From NCBI RefSeq assembly GCF_011927785.1, contig NZ_JAATJK010000001.1, positions 310,001-374,000 of the forward strand: 64,000 nt of DNA. Direction: 5' to 3'. Numbering within the stretch: position 1 is the first letter of the stretch; every line of letters begins with the position of its first letter. The stretch is from Micromonospora profundi (lineage in GTDB: Bacteria > Actinomycetota > Actinomycetes > Mycobacteriales > Micromonosporaceae). This document shows positions 25,880-33,933 of this stretch, in pieces. Made by a program: the position numbers and the translations under genes. A model generated the notes under the pieces. It did no database searches and was not told where the DNA came from. It was given only the letters and a program-made list of their open reading frames with translations.

Positions 25880-26593
25880 ATGTTCGACACCTACGTCACG
25901 ATCGTCGGCAACGTGCTGACCGCACCCGAGTGGCGACGTACGACCCAGAGCAACACGCTCGTGGCCAACTTCAAGGTCGCCTCCACCGCCCGCCGGCTCA
26001 ACCGCGACAGCGGTCGCTGGGTCGACGGCAATTCGCTGCGTGTCCGCGTCAACTGTTGGCGCAAGCTCGCCGAAGGCGTGGCGGCCTCCGTGATGGTCGG
26101 CGACCCGGTGGTGGTCTGTGGCCGCCTCTACACCCGCGACTGGACCGACGACGCCGGCAACCACCGCACCGTCTACGAGCTGGAGGCGGTCGCCGTCGGC
26201 CACGACCTGTCCCGTGGCCGGGCCCGCTTCCTGCGTAACCGGCCGGCTCTGACGACCAGCACGGTCGAGGACGCGGACGCCGAGAGCCGGGTGCACGGCG
26301 AGCCCACCGAGCCGGTGCCGGCCGGCCAGGCACCAGTGCTGCCCGCCGACCGCCCGGTGGACGACGACTTCGAGCTGTCCGACTTCGGCTCGCTGCGGAC
26401 CAGCCCTGTCGACCACGACCCGCTCGACGACGACGAACTGACCCCTCCCGACGACGGCGACCCGCAGGGCGACGGCGACCCGCAGGGCGACGGCGACGAC
26501 GAGTTGGGGCCGGTCCCCGACGAGGGTCGGCCGGACGCCGCGCCGTCCGGTCGGGGGCGGCGTGGCCGAGGGCGGGTTCCGCAGCCGGTGTGA
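25880..26593 (+). CDS. Single-stranded DNA-binding protein paralogue
   Basis: The 237-residue protein has an N-terminal OB fold of the SSB family (TYVTIVGNVLTAPEWRRTTQ ... VANFKVASTARRLNRDSGRW ... LRVRVNCWRKLAEGVAASVM ... GDPVVVCGRLYTRDW). The rest is acidic and low-complexity with DGDPQG repeated, ending in RGRRGRGRVPQPV. It lacks the DDDxPF-type acidic tip that recruits partners to the housekeeping SSB, so it is a second SSB, of the kind that in Streptomyces acts in chromosome segregation during sporulation. GGAGGGACG overlaps the ATG at 25880. Confidence 0.88.
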   Translation: MFDTYVTIVGNVLTAPEWRRTTQSNTLVANFKVASTARRLNRDSGRWVDGNSLRVRVNCWRKLAEGVAASVMVGDPVVVCGRLYTRDWTDDAGNHRTVYELEAVAVGHDLSRGRARFLRNRPALTTSTVEDADAESRVHGEPTEPVPAGQAPVLPADRPVDDDFELSDFGSLRTSPVDHDPLDDDELTPPDDGDPQGDGDPQGDGDDELGPVPDEGRPDAAPSGRGRRGRGRVPQPV

Positions 26594-26680
26594 CCGTTCG
26601 GCTCGCGGTTCCCCCGGCCATGGCGAGGGCCAGGACATCGCGAGGGCAGGGCGGCGACGCCGGCACGGCACGACGGGGGC

Positions 26681-26711
26681 GGGGTGGCGATGCGACTCGC
26701 GTCGTCACCCC
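26681..26711 (+). terminator. Hairpin after the ssb paralogue
   Basis: A 14-bp stem (26681-26694 with 26698-26711, two G-U pairs) closes a three-base loop ACT. It separates the ssb-like gene from the cobalamin pair cbiB-cobQ. Confidence 0.65.
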
Positions 26712-26802
26712 GCGTGTCTGCAGCACCGGGCTGGTGGAGCGCTGCGGACGCGGATCGGCTCATAGGGTGCTCGTCTAGGCTGGCTGGCCGGAGGTGGTAC
26801 GC

Positions 26803-27948
26803 GTGCGACGGACAGCGCCGGTTGCTGACGCGGTGGGGCTGTTGGCCGGGTACGCCCTGGACAGGCTGCTCGGGGACCCCCGCCGGTGGCACCCGGTGGC
26901 CGGCTTCGGGCGGGCCGCCGGCGCGTTGGAGCGCCGCCTCTACCGACCGGACCGGACAGCCGGGGCGGCGTTCACCGCGCTCGCCGTCGGTGGGCCCGTG
27001 ATGCTCGGTGCGGTCGCTGCGGCTGCCACCCGGCACCGACCGGTGGCCCGTGCGGCACTCGTCGCCGCCGGAACGTGGGCCGTGCTGGGTGGCCGCACCC
27101 TGCGGCACGAAGCCTCTGTCATGGGTCGAACGCTGCGCGACGGCGACCTGCCCGCCGCCCGGCAGCGCCTCGGCCACCTCTGCGGCCGTGACCCGTCGAC
27201 CCTGGGGGAGTCCGAGCTGGCCCGAGCCACCGTCGAGTCCGTCGCGGAGAACACCTCCGACGCGGTGGTCGCCCCGCTCGTGTGGGGCGCGGTCGCCGGC
27301 CTGCCCGGCCTCCTGGGCTACCGCGCGGCTAACACCCTCGACGCCATGGTCGGGCACCGGTCGCAGCGGTACGCGCGGTTCGGCACCCCTGCCGCTCGGC
27401 TGGACGACCTGCTCAACCTGGTGCCGTCCCGGCTGACCGGGCTGCTCACCATCGCTGTCGCCCCGGTAGCGCACGGTGACCGCGAGCGGGCCTGGCAGGT
27501 GTGGCGGCGCGATCGCAACGACCACCCGAGCCCCAACGCCGGCCAGTGCGAGGCGGCGATGGCCGGCGCGCTCGGCGTCCGCCTCGGCGGCCGCAACGTC
27601 TACTTCGGGCGCTCCGAGGTACGCCCGTTCCTGGGTGACGGCCCGCGCCCCGAAGCACGCCACCTCAAGCGGGCCGCCCGCATCTCCGGCGCCGTCGGCC
27701 TGGCCGCCCTCGGGCTGGCAGCCGCGTACCCGGTGACCGTCGGCCGAGTGGTAAACGCCGTGGGTCGGCGCGCCCTGCACACAGCGGTCGGCGGGCGCGG
27801 GTTGGGTGGCGCGGTCGGCAAGCGTGGCCTGGGTGCGGCGATCAGCGGGCGTGGGCTGGGTGACGCGGTCGGCGGGCGCGGGTTGGGTGGCGCGATTGGT
27901 CAAAGCTGGTCGCGGGCTGTCGTGGCAGGGCAGGGGAACGGGCGGTGA
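26803..27948 (+). CDS. cbiB: Adenosylcobinamide-phosphate synthase
   Basis: This membrane enzyme attaches (R)-1-amino-2-propanol O-phosphate to adenosylcobyrate in the late aerobic or anaerobic B12 route. Conserved blocks include [52 protein letters not shown] and NHPS-type [24 protein letters not shown]. The GTG at 26803 is preferred because GGAGG lies ten bases upstream; the GTG at 26794 has no room for a site. The usual protein ends near the YPVTVGR helix. Here about 60 residues follow, including four 9-residue Gly-rich repeats. The stop overlaps the start of cobQ. Confidence 0.93.
   Translation: MRRTAPVADAVGLLAGYALDRLLGDPRRWHPVAGFGRAAGALERRLYRPDRTAGAAFTALAVGGPVMLGAVAAAATRHRPVARAALVAAGTWAVLGGRTLRHEASVMGRTLRDGDLPAARQRLGHLCGRDPSTLGESELARATVESVAENTSDAVVAPLVWGAVAGLPGLLGYRAANTLDAMVGHRSQRYARFGTPAARLDDLLNLVPSRLTGLLTIAVAPVAHGDRERAWQVWRRDRNDHPSPNAGQCEAAMAGALGVRLGGRNVYFGRSEVRPFLGDGPRPEARHLKRAARISGAVGLAALGLAAAYPVTVGRVVNAVGRRALHTAVGGRGLGGAVGKRGLGAAISGRGLGDAVGGRGLGGAIGQSWSRAVVAGQGNGR
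27784..27891 (+). repeat. Four 27-nt tandem repeats in the 3' end of cbiB
   Basis: Four units of 27 bases encode [27 protein letters not shown] and AVGGRGLGG, with a partial fifth (AIG). The first (27784-27810) and fourth (27865-27891) units are identical at the DNA level, so the array expanded recently or is kept homogeneous. Confidence 0.9.
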
Positions 27949-29486
27949 GCGGCGGCCTGCTGGTCGCGGGCACCACCTCCGACGCTGGCAAGAGCGTGCT
28001 CACCGCCGGCATCTGCCGATGGCTGCACCGCCAGGGCGTGAAGGTGGCACCGTTCAAGGCGCAGAACATGTCGAACAACTCGGCAGTCGTCGTCGGGCCG
28101 GACGGGCGCGGCGGCGAGATCGGCCGAGCCCAGGCCATGCAGGCAGCCGCCTGCGGCATCGCACCGGACCTGCGCTTCAACCCGGTACTGCTCAAGCCGG
28201 GCAGCGATCTGGCCAGTCAGGTGGTGCTGCTCGGCGAGGCGGTCGACACGATCACGGCGAGCACCTTCGGGCAGTTGCGGCCCCGGCTCGCCGAGACCGC
28301 GTACGCGGCGCTTGCCGAGTTGCGTGACGCGTACGACGTGGTGATCTGCGAGGGCGCGGGCAGCCCTGCAGAGATCAACCTGCGGGCCGGGGACTACGTG
28401 AACATGGGCCTGGCCCGGCACGCCAACCTGCCCACCCTCGTGGTCGGCGACATCGACCGAGGTGGCGTGTTCGCCTCGATGTTCGGCACCGTGGCCCTGC
28501 TCGACGCCGCCGACCAGGCGCTGATCGCAGGCTTCGTGATCAACAAGTTCCGCGGGGACCTCGGTCTGCTCCAGCCCGGCCTGGACATGCTGCGCCAGGT
28601 GACCGGCCGCCCCACGTACGGGGTGCTGCCCTGGGCACTGGACCTTTGGCTGGACGCGGAGGATTCGCTCGCCTACGGCCGGGTGCTCGGTCGCCCCGCC
28701 GCGCCGCACGGGACCGAATGGTTGGATGTGGCAGTAGTGCGGCTACCCCGGGTCAGCAATGCCACCGACGTGGAGGCGCTGGCCACCGAGCCGGGCGTGC
28801 GCGTCCGCCTCACCGTCGAACCGGCTGAGTTGGCCGCCGCCGACCTGATCGTCCTACCCGGCTCGAAGTCGACAGTCGCGGATCTCGCCTGGCTACGCGA
28901 GACGGGCCTCGCCGACGCGATCCACGCCCACGTGAGCAGCGGAAAGCCGCTGCTCGGCCTCTGTGGCGGCTTTCAGATGCTCGGCCGGGCCATCCACGAC
29001 CCGGTGGAAAGCCGGCAGGGCAGCGTGGCAGGGCTCGGCCTGCTGCCGATCGAGATCACCTTCGATTCGCGCAAGACCGTCCGGCAGTCGGTGGGCACCG
29101 CCCTCGGTGGCCTGCCCGTCCGTGGCTACGAGATCCACCACGGGTACGTCTCACACACCGACCCGACCCTCACCACGCTGCTGACCGGTGCCGACGGCGT
29201 CGGCGAGGGTGCCGTGCTCGGCCCGGTGTACGGCACGCACTGGCACGGGACGTTCGAGTCGGACGAGTTCCGTCGCTGGTTTCTCACCGAGGCGGCTCGG
29301 CTGGCGGGGCGCACCGGGTTCCGTGTTTCACCGGCCACCAGCTTCGCCGCCGCCCGGGAACGCTCGCTCGACCTGCTCGGCGACCTCGTCGAGGAGCACC
29401 TGGACACCGACGCCCTCTGGAAACTCATCGAAAACGGCCCCACTCCCGGGCACCCGTTCATCCCACCAGGCCCGCCACGAACCTGA
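27945..29486 (+). CDS. cobQ: Cobyric acid synthase (amidotransferase)
   Basis: CobQ amidates the b, d, e and g carboxylates of adenosylcobyrinate diamide using glutamine and ATP. The 513-residue protein starts GTG (GTGA overlap with cbiB) with the P-loop-like [11 protein letters not shown] and the signature [25 protein letters not shown] and [10 protein letters not shown]. The C-terminal class I glutaminase keeps its nucleophile C340 ([12 protein letters not shown]) and the GYEIHHGY block. All expected motifs are intact, in contrast to the cobB-like gene at 37.5 kb. Confidence 0.96.
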   Translation: MSGGLLVAGTTSDAGKSVLTAGICRWLHRQGVKVAPFKAQNMSNNSAVVVGPDGRGGEIGRAQAMQAAACGIAPDLRFNPVLLKPGSDLASQVVLLGEAVDTITASTFGQLRPRLAETAYAALAELRDAYDVVICEGAGSPAEINLRAGDYVNMGLARHANLPTLVVGDIDRGGVFASMFGTVALLDAADQALIAGFVINKFRGDLGLLQPGLDMLRQVTGRPTYGVLPWALDLWLDAEDSLAYGRVLGRPAAPHGTEWLDVAVVRLPRVSNATDVEALATEPGVRVRLTVEPAELAAADLIVLPGSKSTVADLAWLRETGLADAIHAHVSSGKPLLGLCGGFQMLGRAIHDPVESRQGSVAGLGLLPIEITFDSRKTVRQSVGTALGGLPVRGYEIHHGYVSHTDPTLTTLLTGADGVGEGAVLGPVYGTHWHGTFESDEFRRWFLTEAARLAGRTGFRVSPATSFAAARERSLDLLGDLVEEHLDTDALWKLIENGPTPGHPFIPPGPPRT

Positions 29487-29604
29487 CCGGAGACTCAGCG
29501 GCGATTGTGTCTGTCGTCCCGGCTGGCCCGCGGCGCGGCGTCGCGACGGCAGAGTCTGCCCGTCCCCCACGAGTCGGGCCGGCGTGGTGGCGTCGGGTCG
29601 GACT

Positions 29605-30006
29605 TCAGGGGCGGATATCGGCGGGGCGATCCGTGGTGGGCAGACCGGCGGCGAGCCAGGCGTCCACGCCTCCGATCATGTCGGTGGCGCGGCGCAGGCC
29701 GAGGGTCTGCAGGCTGGCGGCGGCCAGGCTGGAGCTGTAGCCCTGGCGGCACACCAGCACGATCTCCCGGTCGTAGCCGGTGGCCTCCGGGATGCGCCAG
29801 GCGCTGGCCGGGTCGAGTCGCCATTCCAGCACCGTCCGGTCGATGACGACGGCGCCGGGCAGGTCGCCCTGTTCTCGGCGTTGCGTGTCGGTACGGGTGT
29901 CGACAAGCAGCGCGCCGCCGCGGACCGCCTCGACGGTCTGCTGCGGAGTCAGTCGGTGCAGCCCGGCGCGGGCCTGTTCGAGGAGGGCGTCAATGCCGGG
30001 GCTCAT
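29605..30006 (-). CDS. Single-domain rhodanese-like protein
   Basis: The 133-residue protein has a rhodanese pattern: GGALLVDTRTDTQRREQGDLPGAVVI, YDREIVLVCRQGYSSSLAAASL with the persulfide-forming cysteine C86, and MIGGVDAWLAAGLP. The loop CRQGYSS binds anionic substrates, as in sulfurtransferases. The ATG at 30006 is used; an in-frame GTG at 30024 would add six residues and neither has a strong ribosome site. It is convergent with cobQ and probably monocistronic. The sulfur acceptor is unknown. Confidence 0.85.
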   Translation of the reverse strand: MSPGIDALLEQARAGLHRLTPQQTVEAVRGGALLVDTRTDTQRREQGDLPGAVVIDRTVLEWRLDPASAWRIPEATGYDREIVLVCRQGYSSSLAAASLQTLGLRRATDMIGGVDAWLAAGLPTTDRPADIRP

Positions 30007-30193
30007 CACGTCTCGGAGCACCACCAGATCATGCCGAGCGGGCTACCCGCCCGCGTGGCGAACGGGTCGCCCGTCACCCGTCGCCGCCGCAATTCCCCCG
30101 GACGTGACGGTGCCCCGGCCGTGGCGGTCAGCCGGACGTGTCAGCCCGACCAACTCACGTCGGCCTTCGGCGACGACGGCATACTTCGGTGGT

Positions 30194-30871
30194 GTGGACC
30201 AGGCCACCGACCGCACCGACAGTAGGTTGACCGTGGCCGTCGTCGAGGCGTACACCGAGTTGGCTCGTCGGGTGCTCGCGGGCCCGGCGCGGTTGGGGCG
30301 GACCCGGCTTGTCGCTGTCGACGGGCCGAGCGGCGCGGGCAAGAGCCGGTTCGCGGCGCACCTCGCGGATGCCCTTGCCGAGCTGACCGGTCCGCCCCGG
30401 AGCCACGGTGAAGGCGGGCGACCTCCGGTGGTGCACACCGACGACCTGCTCGACGGTTGGGACGACCAGCTCACCTTCTGGCCGCGGCTGGAGGCGCAGG
30501 TGTTGGCTCCGCTGCGGGCGGGACGGCCCGGGGCGTACCGCCGCTACAGCTGGGTGCGGCGGTCGTTCCTGCCCCGCCCGGTCCCGGTGCCGGTCGCGCC
30601 GGTGCTGATCGTGGAGGGTGTCAGCGCGGCGCGCGCTGTCGTCCGGCCCGAGGTGACAGCGGCCGTGTTCGTGACCGCGCCCGCGCCGACGCGGCTGGCT
30701 CGCGCGGTTGCCCGGGACGGGCCTGAGATCCTGCCCGAGCTGCGCCGCTGGCATGCGGGGGAGCGGGCGCACTTCGCCGCCGACGGCACCGCCGGCCGGG
30801 TCGACCTGGTGATCGACGGTGCACCGACCCTGCCGTACGACGCCGAGAGGTACTACATGCGGACCCGCTGA
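30194..30871 (+). CDS. P-loop kinase related to uridine kinase
   Basis: The 225-residue protein has a Walker A site GPSGAGKS (residues 44-51), a VVHTDDLLDGWDD Walker-B-like substrate loop and the uridine-kinase-type RYSWVRRSF and VLIVEGVSAARA segments. It probably phosphorylates a nucleoside or another small molecule, but the nucleoside-specific motifs are not clear enough for a substrate. The GTG at 30194 follows a weak GGTG tract; sequence upstream is Arg/Pro-rich. The 3' flank contains 27-nt tandem repeats directly after the stop. Confidence 0.75.
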   Translation: MDQATDRTDSRLTVAVVEAYTELARRVLAGPARLGRTRLVAVDGPSGAGKSRFAAHLADALAELTGPPRSHGEGGRPPVVHTDDLLDGWDDQLTFWPRLEAQVLAPLRAGRPGAYRRYSWVRRSFLPRPVPVPVAPVLIVEGVSAARAVVRPEVTAAVFVTAPAPTRLARAVARDGPEILPELRRWHAGERAHFAADGTAGRVDLVIDGAPTLPYDAERYYMRTR

Positions 30872-30880
30872 CCCGAGCCC

Positions 30881-30934
30881 GAGTCCGGGCCCGGACGACC
30901 CGAACCCGAGGGCGGGCCCGGACGACCCGAGCCG
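30881..30934. repeat. Tandem 27-nt repeat after the kinase gene
   Basis: Two units (30881-30907 and 30908-30934) share 23 of 27 bases with core GGGCCCGGACGACCCGA, and a decayed third copy follows. They lie in the 152-bp gap between the kinase stop and the M48 protease gene. No gene is seen in that gap. Confidence 0.7.
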
Positions 30935-31023
30935 GGACCCGCACGACCTCAGCCGGGGCGTGGACGCCGGCCACCGACTGGGGCACGATGCGGGGAAGGT
31001 CGGGAACGGCGAACGGGAGTCAC

Positions 31024-32169
31024 ATGTCGACAACGGACACACCCGCACGACGCCGGGTCACCCTCACCGGCATCAGCTCCCGAGCGTGGGAGCATCCGGC
31101 GGACCGGGGCGCCCTTGTCGCGCTGCGGGAGCTGCGCGGGTTCGACGATGTGCTGCGGGCGTTCTTCGGCATGTGGAACGAGCGCGGGTTCCGACTCTCG
31201 GTGCTGGCCTCCGGCATCCGTGTCGACCACCGGCAGTACCCGGCGGTGTGGCAGCGCTACACCGAGGCCGCGGCGGCGCTCGACGTGGCGGAGCTGCCCG
31301 AGCTGTACGTGACGCAGTCTCCGTGGCTGGGCGCCGAGGCGGTCGGCCTGGAGCGGCCGTTCATCGTGCTGAACTCGGCGTGCGTGCAGCAGCTCGATGA
31401 GGACGAGCTGCGCTGCCTGCTCGGCCACGAGTTGGGGCACGTGGGCAGCGGGCACGCCGTCTACAAGACGATGCTGATGATCCTGACCCGGTGGGCGGCC
31501 AATCTGAGCTGGCTGCCGGTGGGCGCGTTCGCGTTGCGGGCGATCATCGCGGCGATGCTGGAGTGGTGGCGCAAGGCGGAGCTGTCCGCCGACCGGGCAG
31601 GGCTGCTCGCCGGGCAGGACCCGGCCGCCGCGCTGCGGCTGCTCATGAAGCTCGCCGGTGGCGGCGACCTGTCCCAGGTCGACACCACAGCCTTCCTGGA
31701 GCAGGCCGCCGAGTACGCCGGTGGGGGCGATGTGCGGGACAGCCTGCACAAGATCCGGATGACGGCGTGGAGCACCCATCCGGCGCCGGTGGCGCGGGCC
31801 GCCCAGCTGCGGCAGTGGATCGACTCCGGGGCGTACGGGCGGGTGCTGGCCGGGGACTATCCACGCCGCGACGACGACGGCTCGACAAGCGTCTCGGAGG
31901 AGATCAAGGCCGCCGCTGAGTCGTACCGGGAGGAATTCAGCAGGTCCACCGACCCGCTTGTCGGGTTGCTGCGCCGCCTCGGCGACGGCGCCAGCGACGT
32001 CGGCGAGTGGGTGGGCGGCACCGCCGGCCGAGCGCGCTCCTGGGTGGATGCCGCGACTGAGGCAGCCGGCCGGGCGCACCGCGCCGGTCGGGCTGCGCCC
32101 GGCGCCACGGCGGGTGCCGGCGGAGCCGGTGGCGGTGACGGTACGGGCTCGGGCGGCGCGGCGGTGTAA
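31024..32169 (+). CDS. M48-family metallopeptidase
   Basis: The 381-residue protein carries the zinc motif HELGH (H135, E136, H139) in LRCLLGHELGHVGSGHAVY and a downstream ELSADRAGLL, whose Glu is the third ligand, as in M48 peptidases. There are one or two weak hydrophobic stretches around residues 145-190 (MLMILTRWAANLSWLPVGAF, ALRAIIAAML). These are typical of membrane-associated M48 enzymes that degrade damaged membrane proteins. The C-terminal ~70 residues are Gly/Ala-rich. GGGAG precedes the ATG at 31024. A dipeptidase follows 21 bases downstream and may be co-transcribed. Confidence 0.9.
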   Translation: MSTTDTPARRRVTLTGISSRAWEHPADRGALVALRELRGFDDVLRAFFGMWNERGFRLSVLASGIRVDHRQYPAVWQRYTEAAAALDVAELPELYVTQSPWLGAEAVGLERPFIVLNSACVQQLDEDELRCLLGHELGHVGSGHAVYKTMLMILTRWAANLSWLPVGAFALRAIIAAMLEWWRKAELSADRAGLLAGQDPAAALRLLMKLAGGGDLSQVDTTAFLEQAAEYAGGGDVRDSLHKIRMTAWSTHPAPVARAAQLRQWIDSGAYGRVLAGDYPRRDDDGSTSVSEEIKAAAESYREEFSRSTDPLVGLLRRLGDGASDVGEWVGGTAGRARSWVDAATEAAGRAHRAGRAAPGATAGAGGAGGGDGTGSGGAAV

Positions 32170-32190
32170 GGCCGGCATACGATTCCGGTC

Positions 32191-33558
32191 ATGACCTCAC
32201 CGATCATGTCCGAGTCCGAGGTGCGGGCCGCCGTCGAGCGGGAGATGCCCGGCGTCCGTGCCGACCTGGAGCGCCTCGTCCGTATCCCCGGCATCGCGTT
32301 CGACGGCTTCGACCACTCGCACGTGGAGCGCTCCGCCGAGGCGGTCGCCGAGCTGCTGCGCGGTTGCGGCCTGGACGTCGACATCGTGCGCTCCGGCGGC
32401 CAGCCGGCGGTGATCGGCCGGCGGCCGGCACCGCCCGGGGCGCCGACAGTGCTGCTGTACGCCCACCACGACGTGCAGCCGGTCGGTGACCGGTCGCTGT
32501 GGGAGTCCGACCCGTTCGAGCCGGTGGAGCGGGACGGCCGGCTCTACGCCCGGGGCGCGGCCGACGACAAGGCCGGCATCATGGCGCACGTGGCGGCGCT
32601 GCGCGCGTACGGTGACGCGCTGCCGGTCGGCGTGGTCCTCTTCATCGAGGGCGAGGAGGAGTACGGCTCCGACTCGCTGGAGCGACTGCTGGCCGAGCAC
32701 CGCGACGAGATCGCCTCCGACGTCATCGTGATCGCCGACTCCGCGAACTGGGACATCGGCGTACCGGCGCTGACCACCTCGCTGCGCGGCATCGTCAACT
32801 GCTTCGTCGAGGTCCGTACGCTCGACCACGCCGTGCACAGCGGCATGTTCGGCGGTGCCGTTCCGGACGCGCTGACCGCGTTGGTACGCCTGCTGGCCAC
32901 AGTGCACGACGATGCCGGTGACGTGGCGGTCGACGGGTTGGTCAGCCGTGGAGGTGCCATCGTCGACTACCCGGAGGACCGGTTCCGGGCCGAGGCGGGG
33001 CTGGCCGAGGGTGTGCAGTTCATCGGCACCGGCCGGATCACCGACCGGCTCTGGAACAAGCCGGCCCTGGCAGTGCTCGGCATCGACGCACCGGCCACCG
33101 GCGAGGCTCCGAATGCGTTGCTGCCGGCCGCGAAGGCAAAGCTCAGCATCCGTCTGGCCCCGGGCGACGACCCGAAGCGGGCGTACGCGGCGGTGCGCGC
33201 GCACCTGGAGAAGCACGCGCCCTGGGGTGCCCAGGTGACGGTGACGTTCGAGCACGACGGTGAGCCGTGCGTGATCGACGCTTCCGGCCCGATGTTCGAC
33301 GCCGCCCGCTCGGCGTTCCGGGCCGCCTGGGACGGCACCGACCCGGTGGACATCGGTGTCGGCGGTTCGATCCCGTTCATCGCGACCTTCCAGGAGATGT
33401 TCCCGCAGGCGGCGATCCTGGTGACCGGTGTGGAGGACCCGCACGCCCGCGCGCACGGCCCGAACGAGAGCCTGCACCTTGGCGAGTTCGCTCGGGTATG
33501 CCTCGCCGAGGCGTTGCTGCTGGGCGCGGTGGCGGCGGCAGGTACGAACGGACGATAG
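32191..33558 (+). CDS. M20-family dipeptidase
   Basis: The 455-residue protein has the M20 metal-binding pattern: YAHHDVQPVGD (H92), YARGAADDKAG (bridging Asp) and the catalytic EGEEEYGSDSL. A lid/dimerisation domain follows and then a GGSIPFIATF ... ARAHGPNESLH ending that brings the last His. It hydrolyses dipeptides or acylated amino acids in the cytoplasm, probably finishing degradation of peptides released by proteases such as the adjacent M48 enzyme. The length fits actinobacterial dipeptidases. A small hairpin follows 13 bases after the stop. Confidence 0.93.
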   Translation: MTSPIMSESEVRAAVEREMPGVRADLERLVRIPGIAFDGFDHSHVERSAEAVAELLRGCGLDVDIVRSGGQPAVIGRRPAPPGAPTVLLYAHHDVQPVGDRSLWESDPFEPVERDGRLYARGAADDKAGIMAHVAALRAYGDALPVGVVLFIEGEEEYGSDSLERLLAEHRDEIASDVIVIADSANWDIGVPALTTSLRGIVNCFVEVRTLDHAVHSGMFGGAVPDALTALVRLLATVHDDAGDVAVDGLVSRGGAIVDYPEDRFRAEAGLAEGVQFIGTGRITDRLWNKPALAVLGIDAPATGEAPNALLPAAKAKLSIRLAPGDDPKRAYAAVRAHLEKHAPWGAQVTVTFEHDGEPCVIDASGPMFDAARSAFRAAWDGTDPVDIGVGGSIPFIATFQEMFPQAAILVTGVEDPHARAHGPNESLHLGEFARVCLAEALLLGAVAAAGTNGR

Positions 33559-33571
33559 GTGTCGGAACCGT

Positions 33572-33595
33572 AACTCCCTGTCTGATCTGGGAGTT
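33572..33595 (+). terminator. Short hairpin after the dipeptidase gene
   Basis: AACTCCC (33572-33578) pairs with GGGAGTT (33589-33595) around a 10-base loop, 13 bases after the stop. It is weak and ends in TT only. Confidence 0.35.
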
Positions 33596-33635
33596 TGCGG
33601 CGTGTCGCGGGCGGGTTTGTTATAGCCTTTCGAAC

Positions 33636-33842
33636 ATGAGTACGAACGAGGTGATGGCCCGCTTGGGGGCCGCCGTCAGTGCGCTGGGGGACGTCGACGT
33701 CTCCGCGTGGTCCGAGGACACGCTCAACGAACAGCTCGGTGAGCTCTCCGCCGCCCTGGTCGCCCTCGACTCGGTGCTCTCCCGGGTCGCCGGCGAGGTC
33801 CGCGCCCGGGGGCTGCGCATCGAGGAACCCGTCTCCGCCTGA
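33636..33842 (+). CDS. Small helical protein of unknown function
   Basis: The 68-residue product (MSTNEVMARLGAAVSALGDV ... LGELSAALVALDSVLSRVAGEVRARG) is almost entirely amphipathic helix. It has the look of the N-terminal helical part of DUF222 proteins, which normally continue into an HNH nuclease; here the frame stops soon after the helix. It could be a small independent protein or the remnant of such a gene. An AT-richer TTTGTTATAG tract lies just upstream of the ATG. A strong hairpin follows before the DNA ligase gene. Confidence 0.6.
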   Translation: MSTNEVMARLGAAVSALGDVDVSAWSEDTLNEQLGELSAALVALDSVLSRVAGEVRARGLRIEEPVSA

Positions 33843-33880
33843 TTCGTCGCCCACCGCCGGTAGCGGTGGCGGCACCCTGC

Positions 33881-33918
33881 CGACACCGCCCGGGTACGGC
33901 AATGCCCGGGCGGTGTCG
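33881..33918 (+). terminator. Perfect 14-bp hairpin directly before the DNA ligase start
   Basis: CGACACCGCCCGGG (33881-33894) and its exact complement (33905-33918) flank a 10-base loop. The hairpin ends 15 bases before the ligase ATG. It may terminate the small-protein transcript or form an attenuator in the ligase leader. Confidence 0.6.
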
Positions 33919-33933
33919 CAGGCGGCTGGCAGG

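Noticed and set aside
26594..26802. Cobalamin riboswitch upstream of cbiB (also examined 41162-41283)
   Set aside because: No B12-box-like sequence or the expected paired helices could be found; only a terminator-like hairpin is present.
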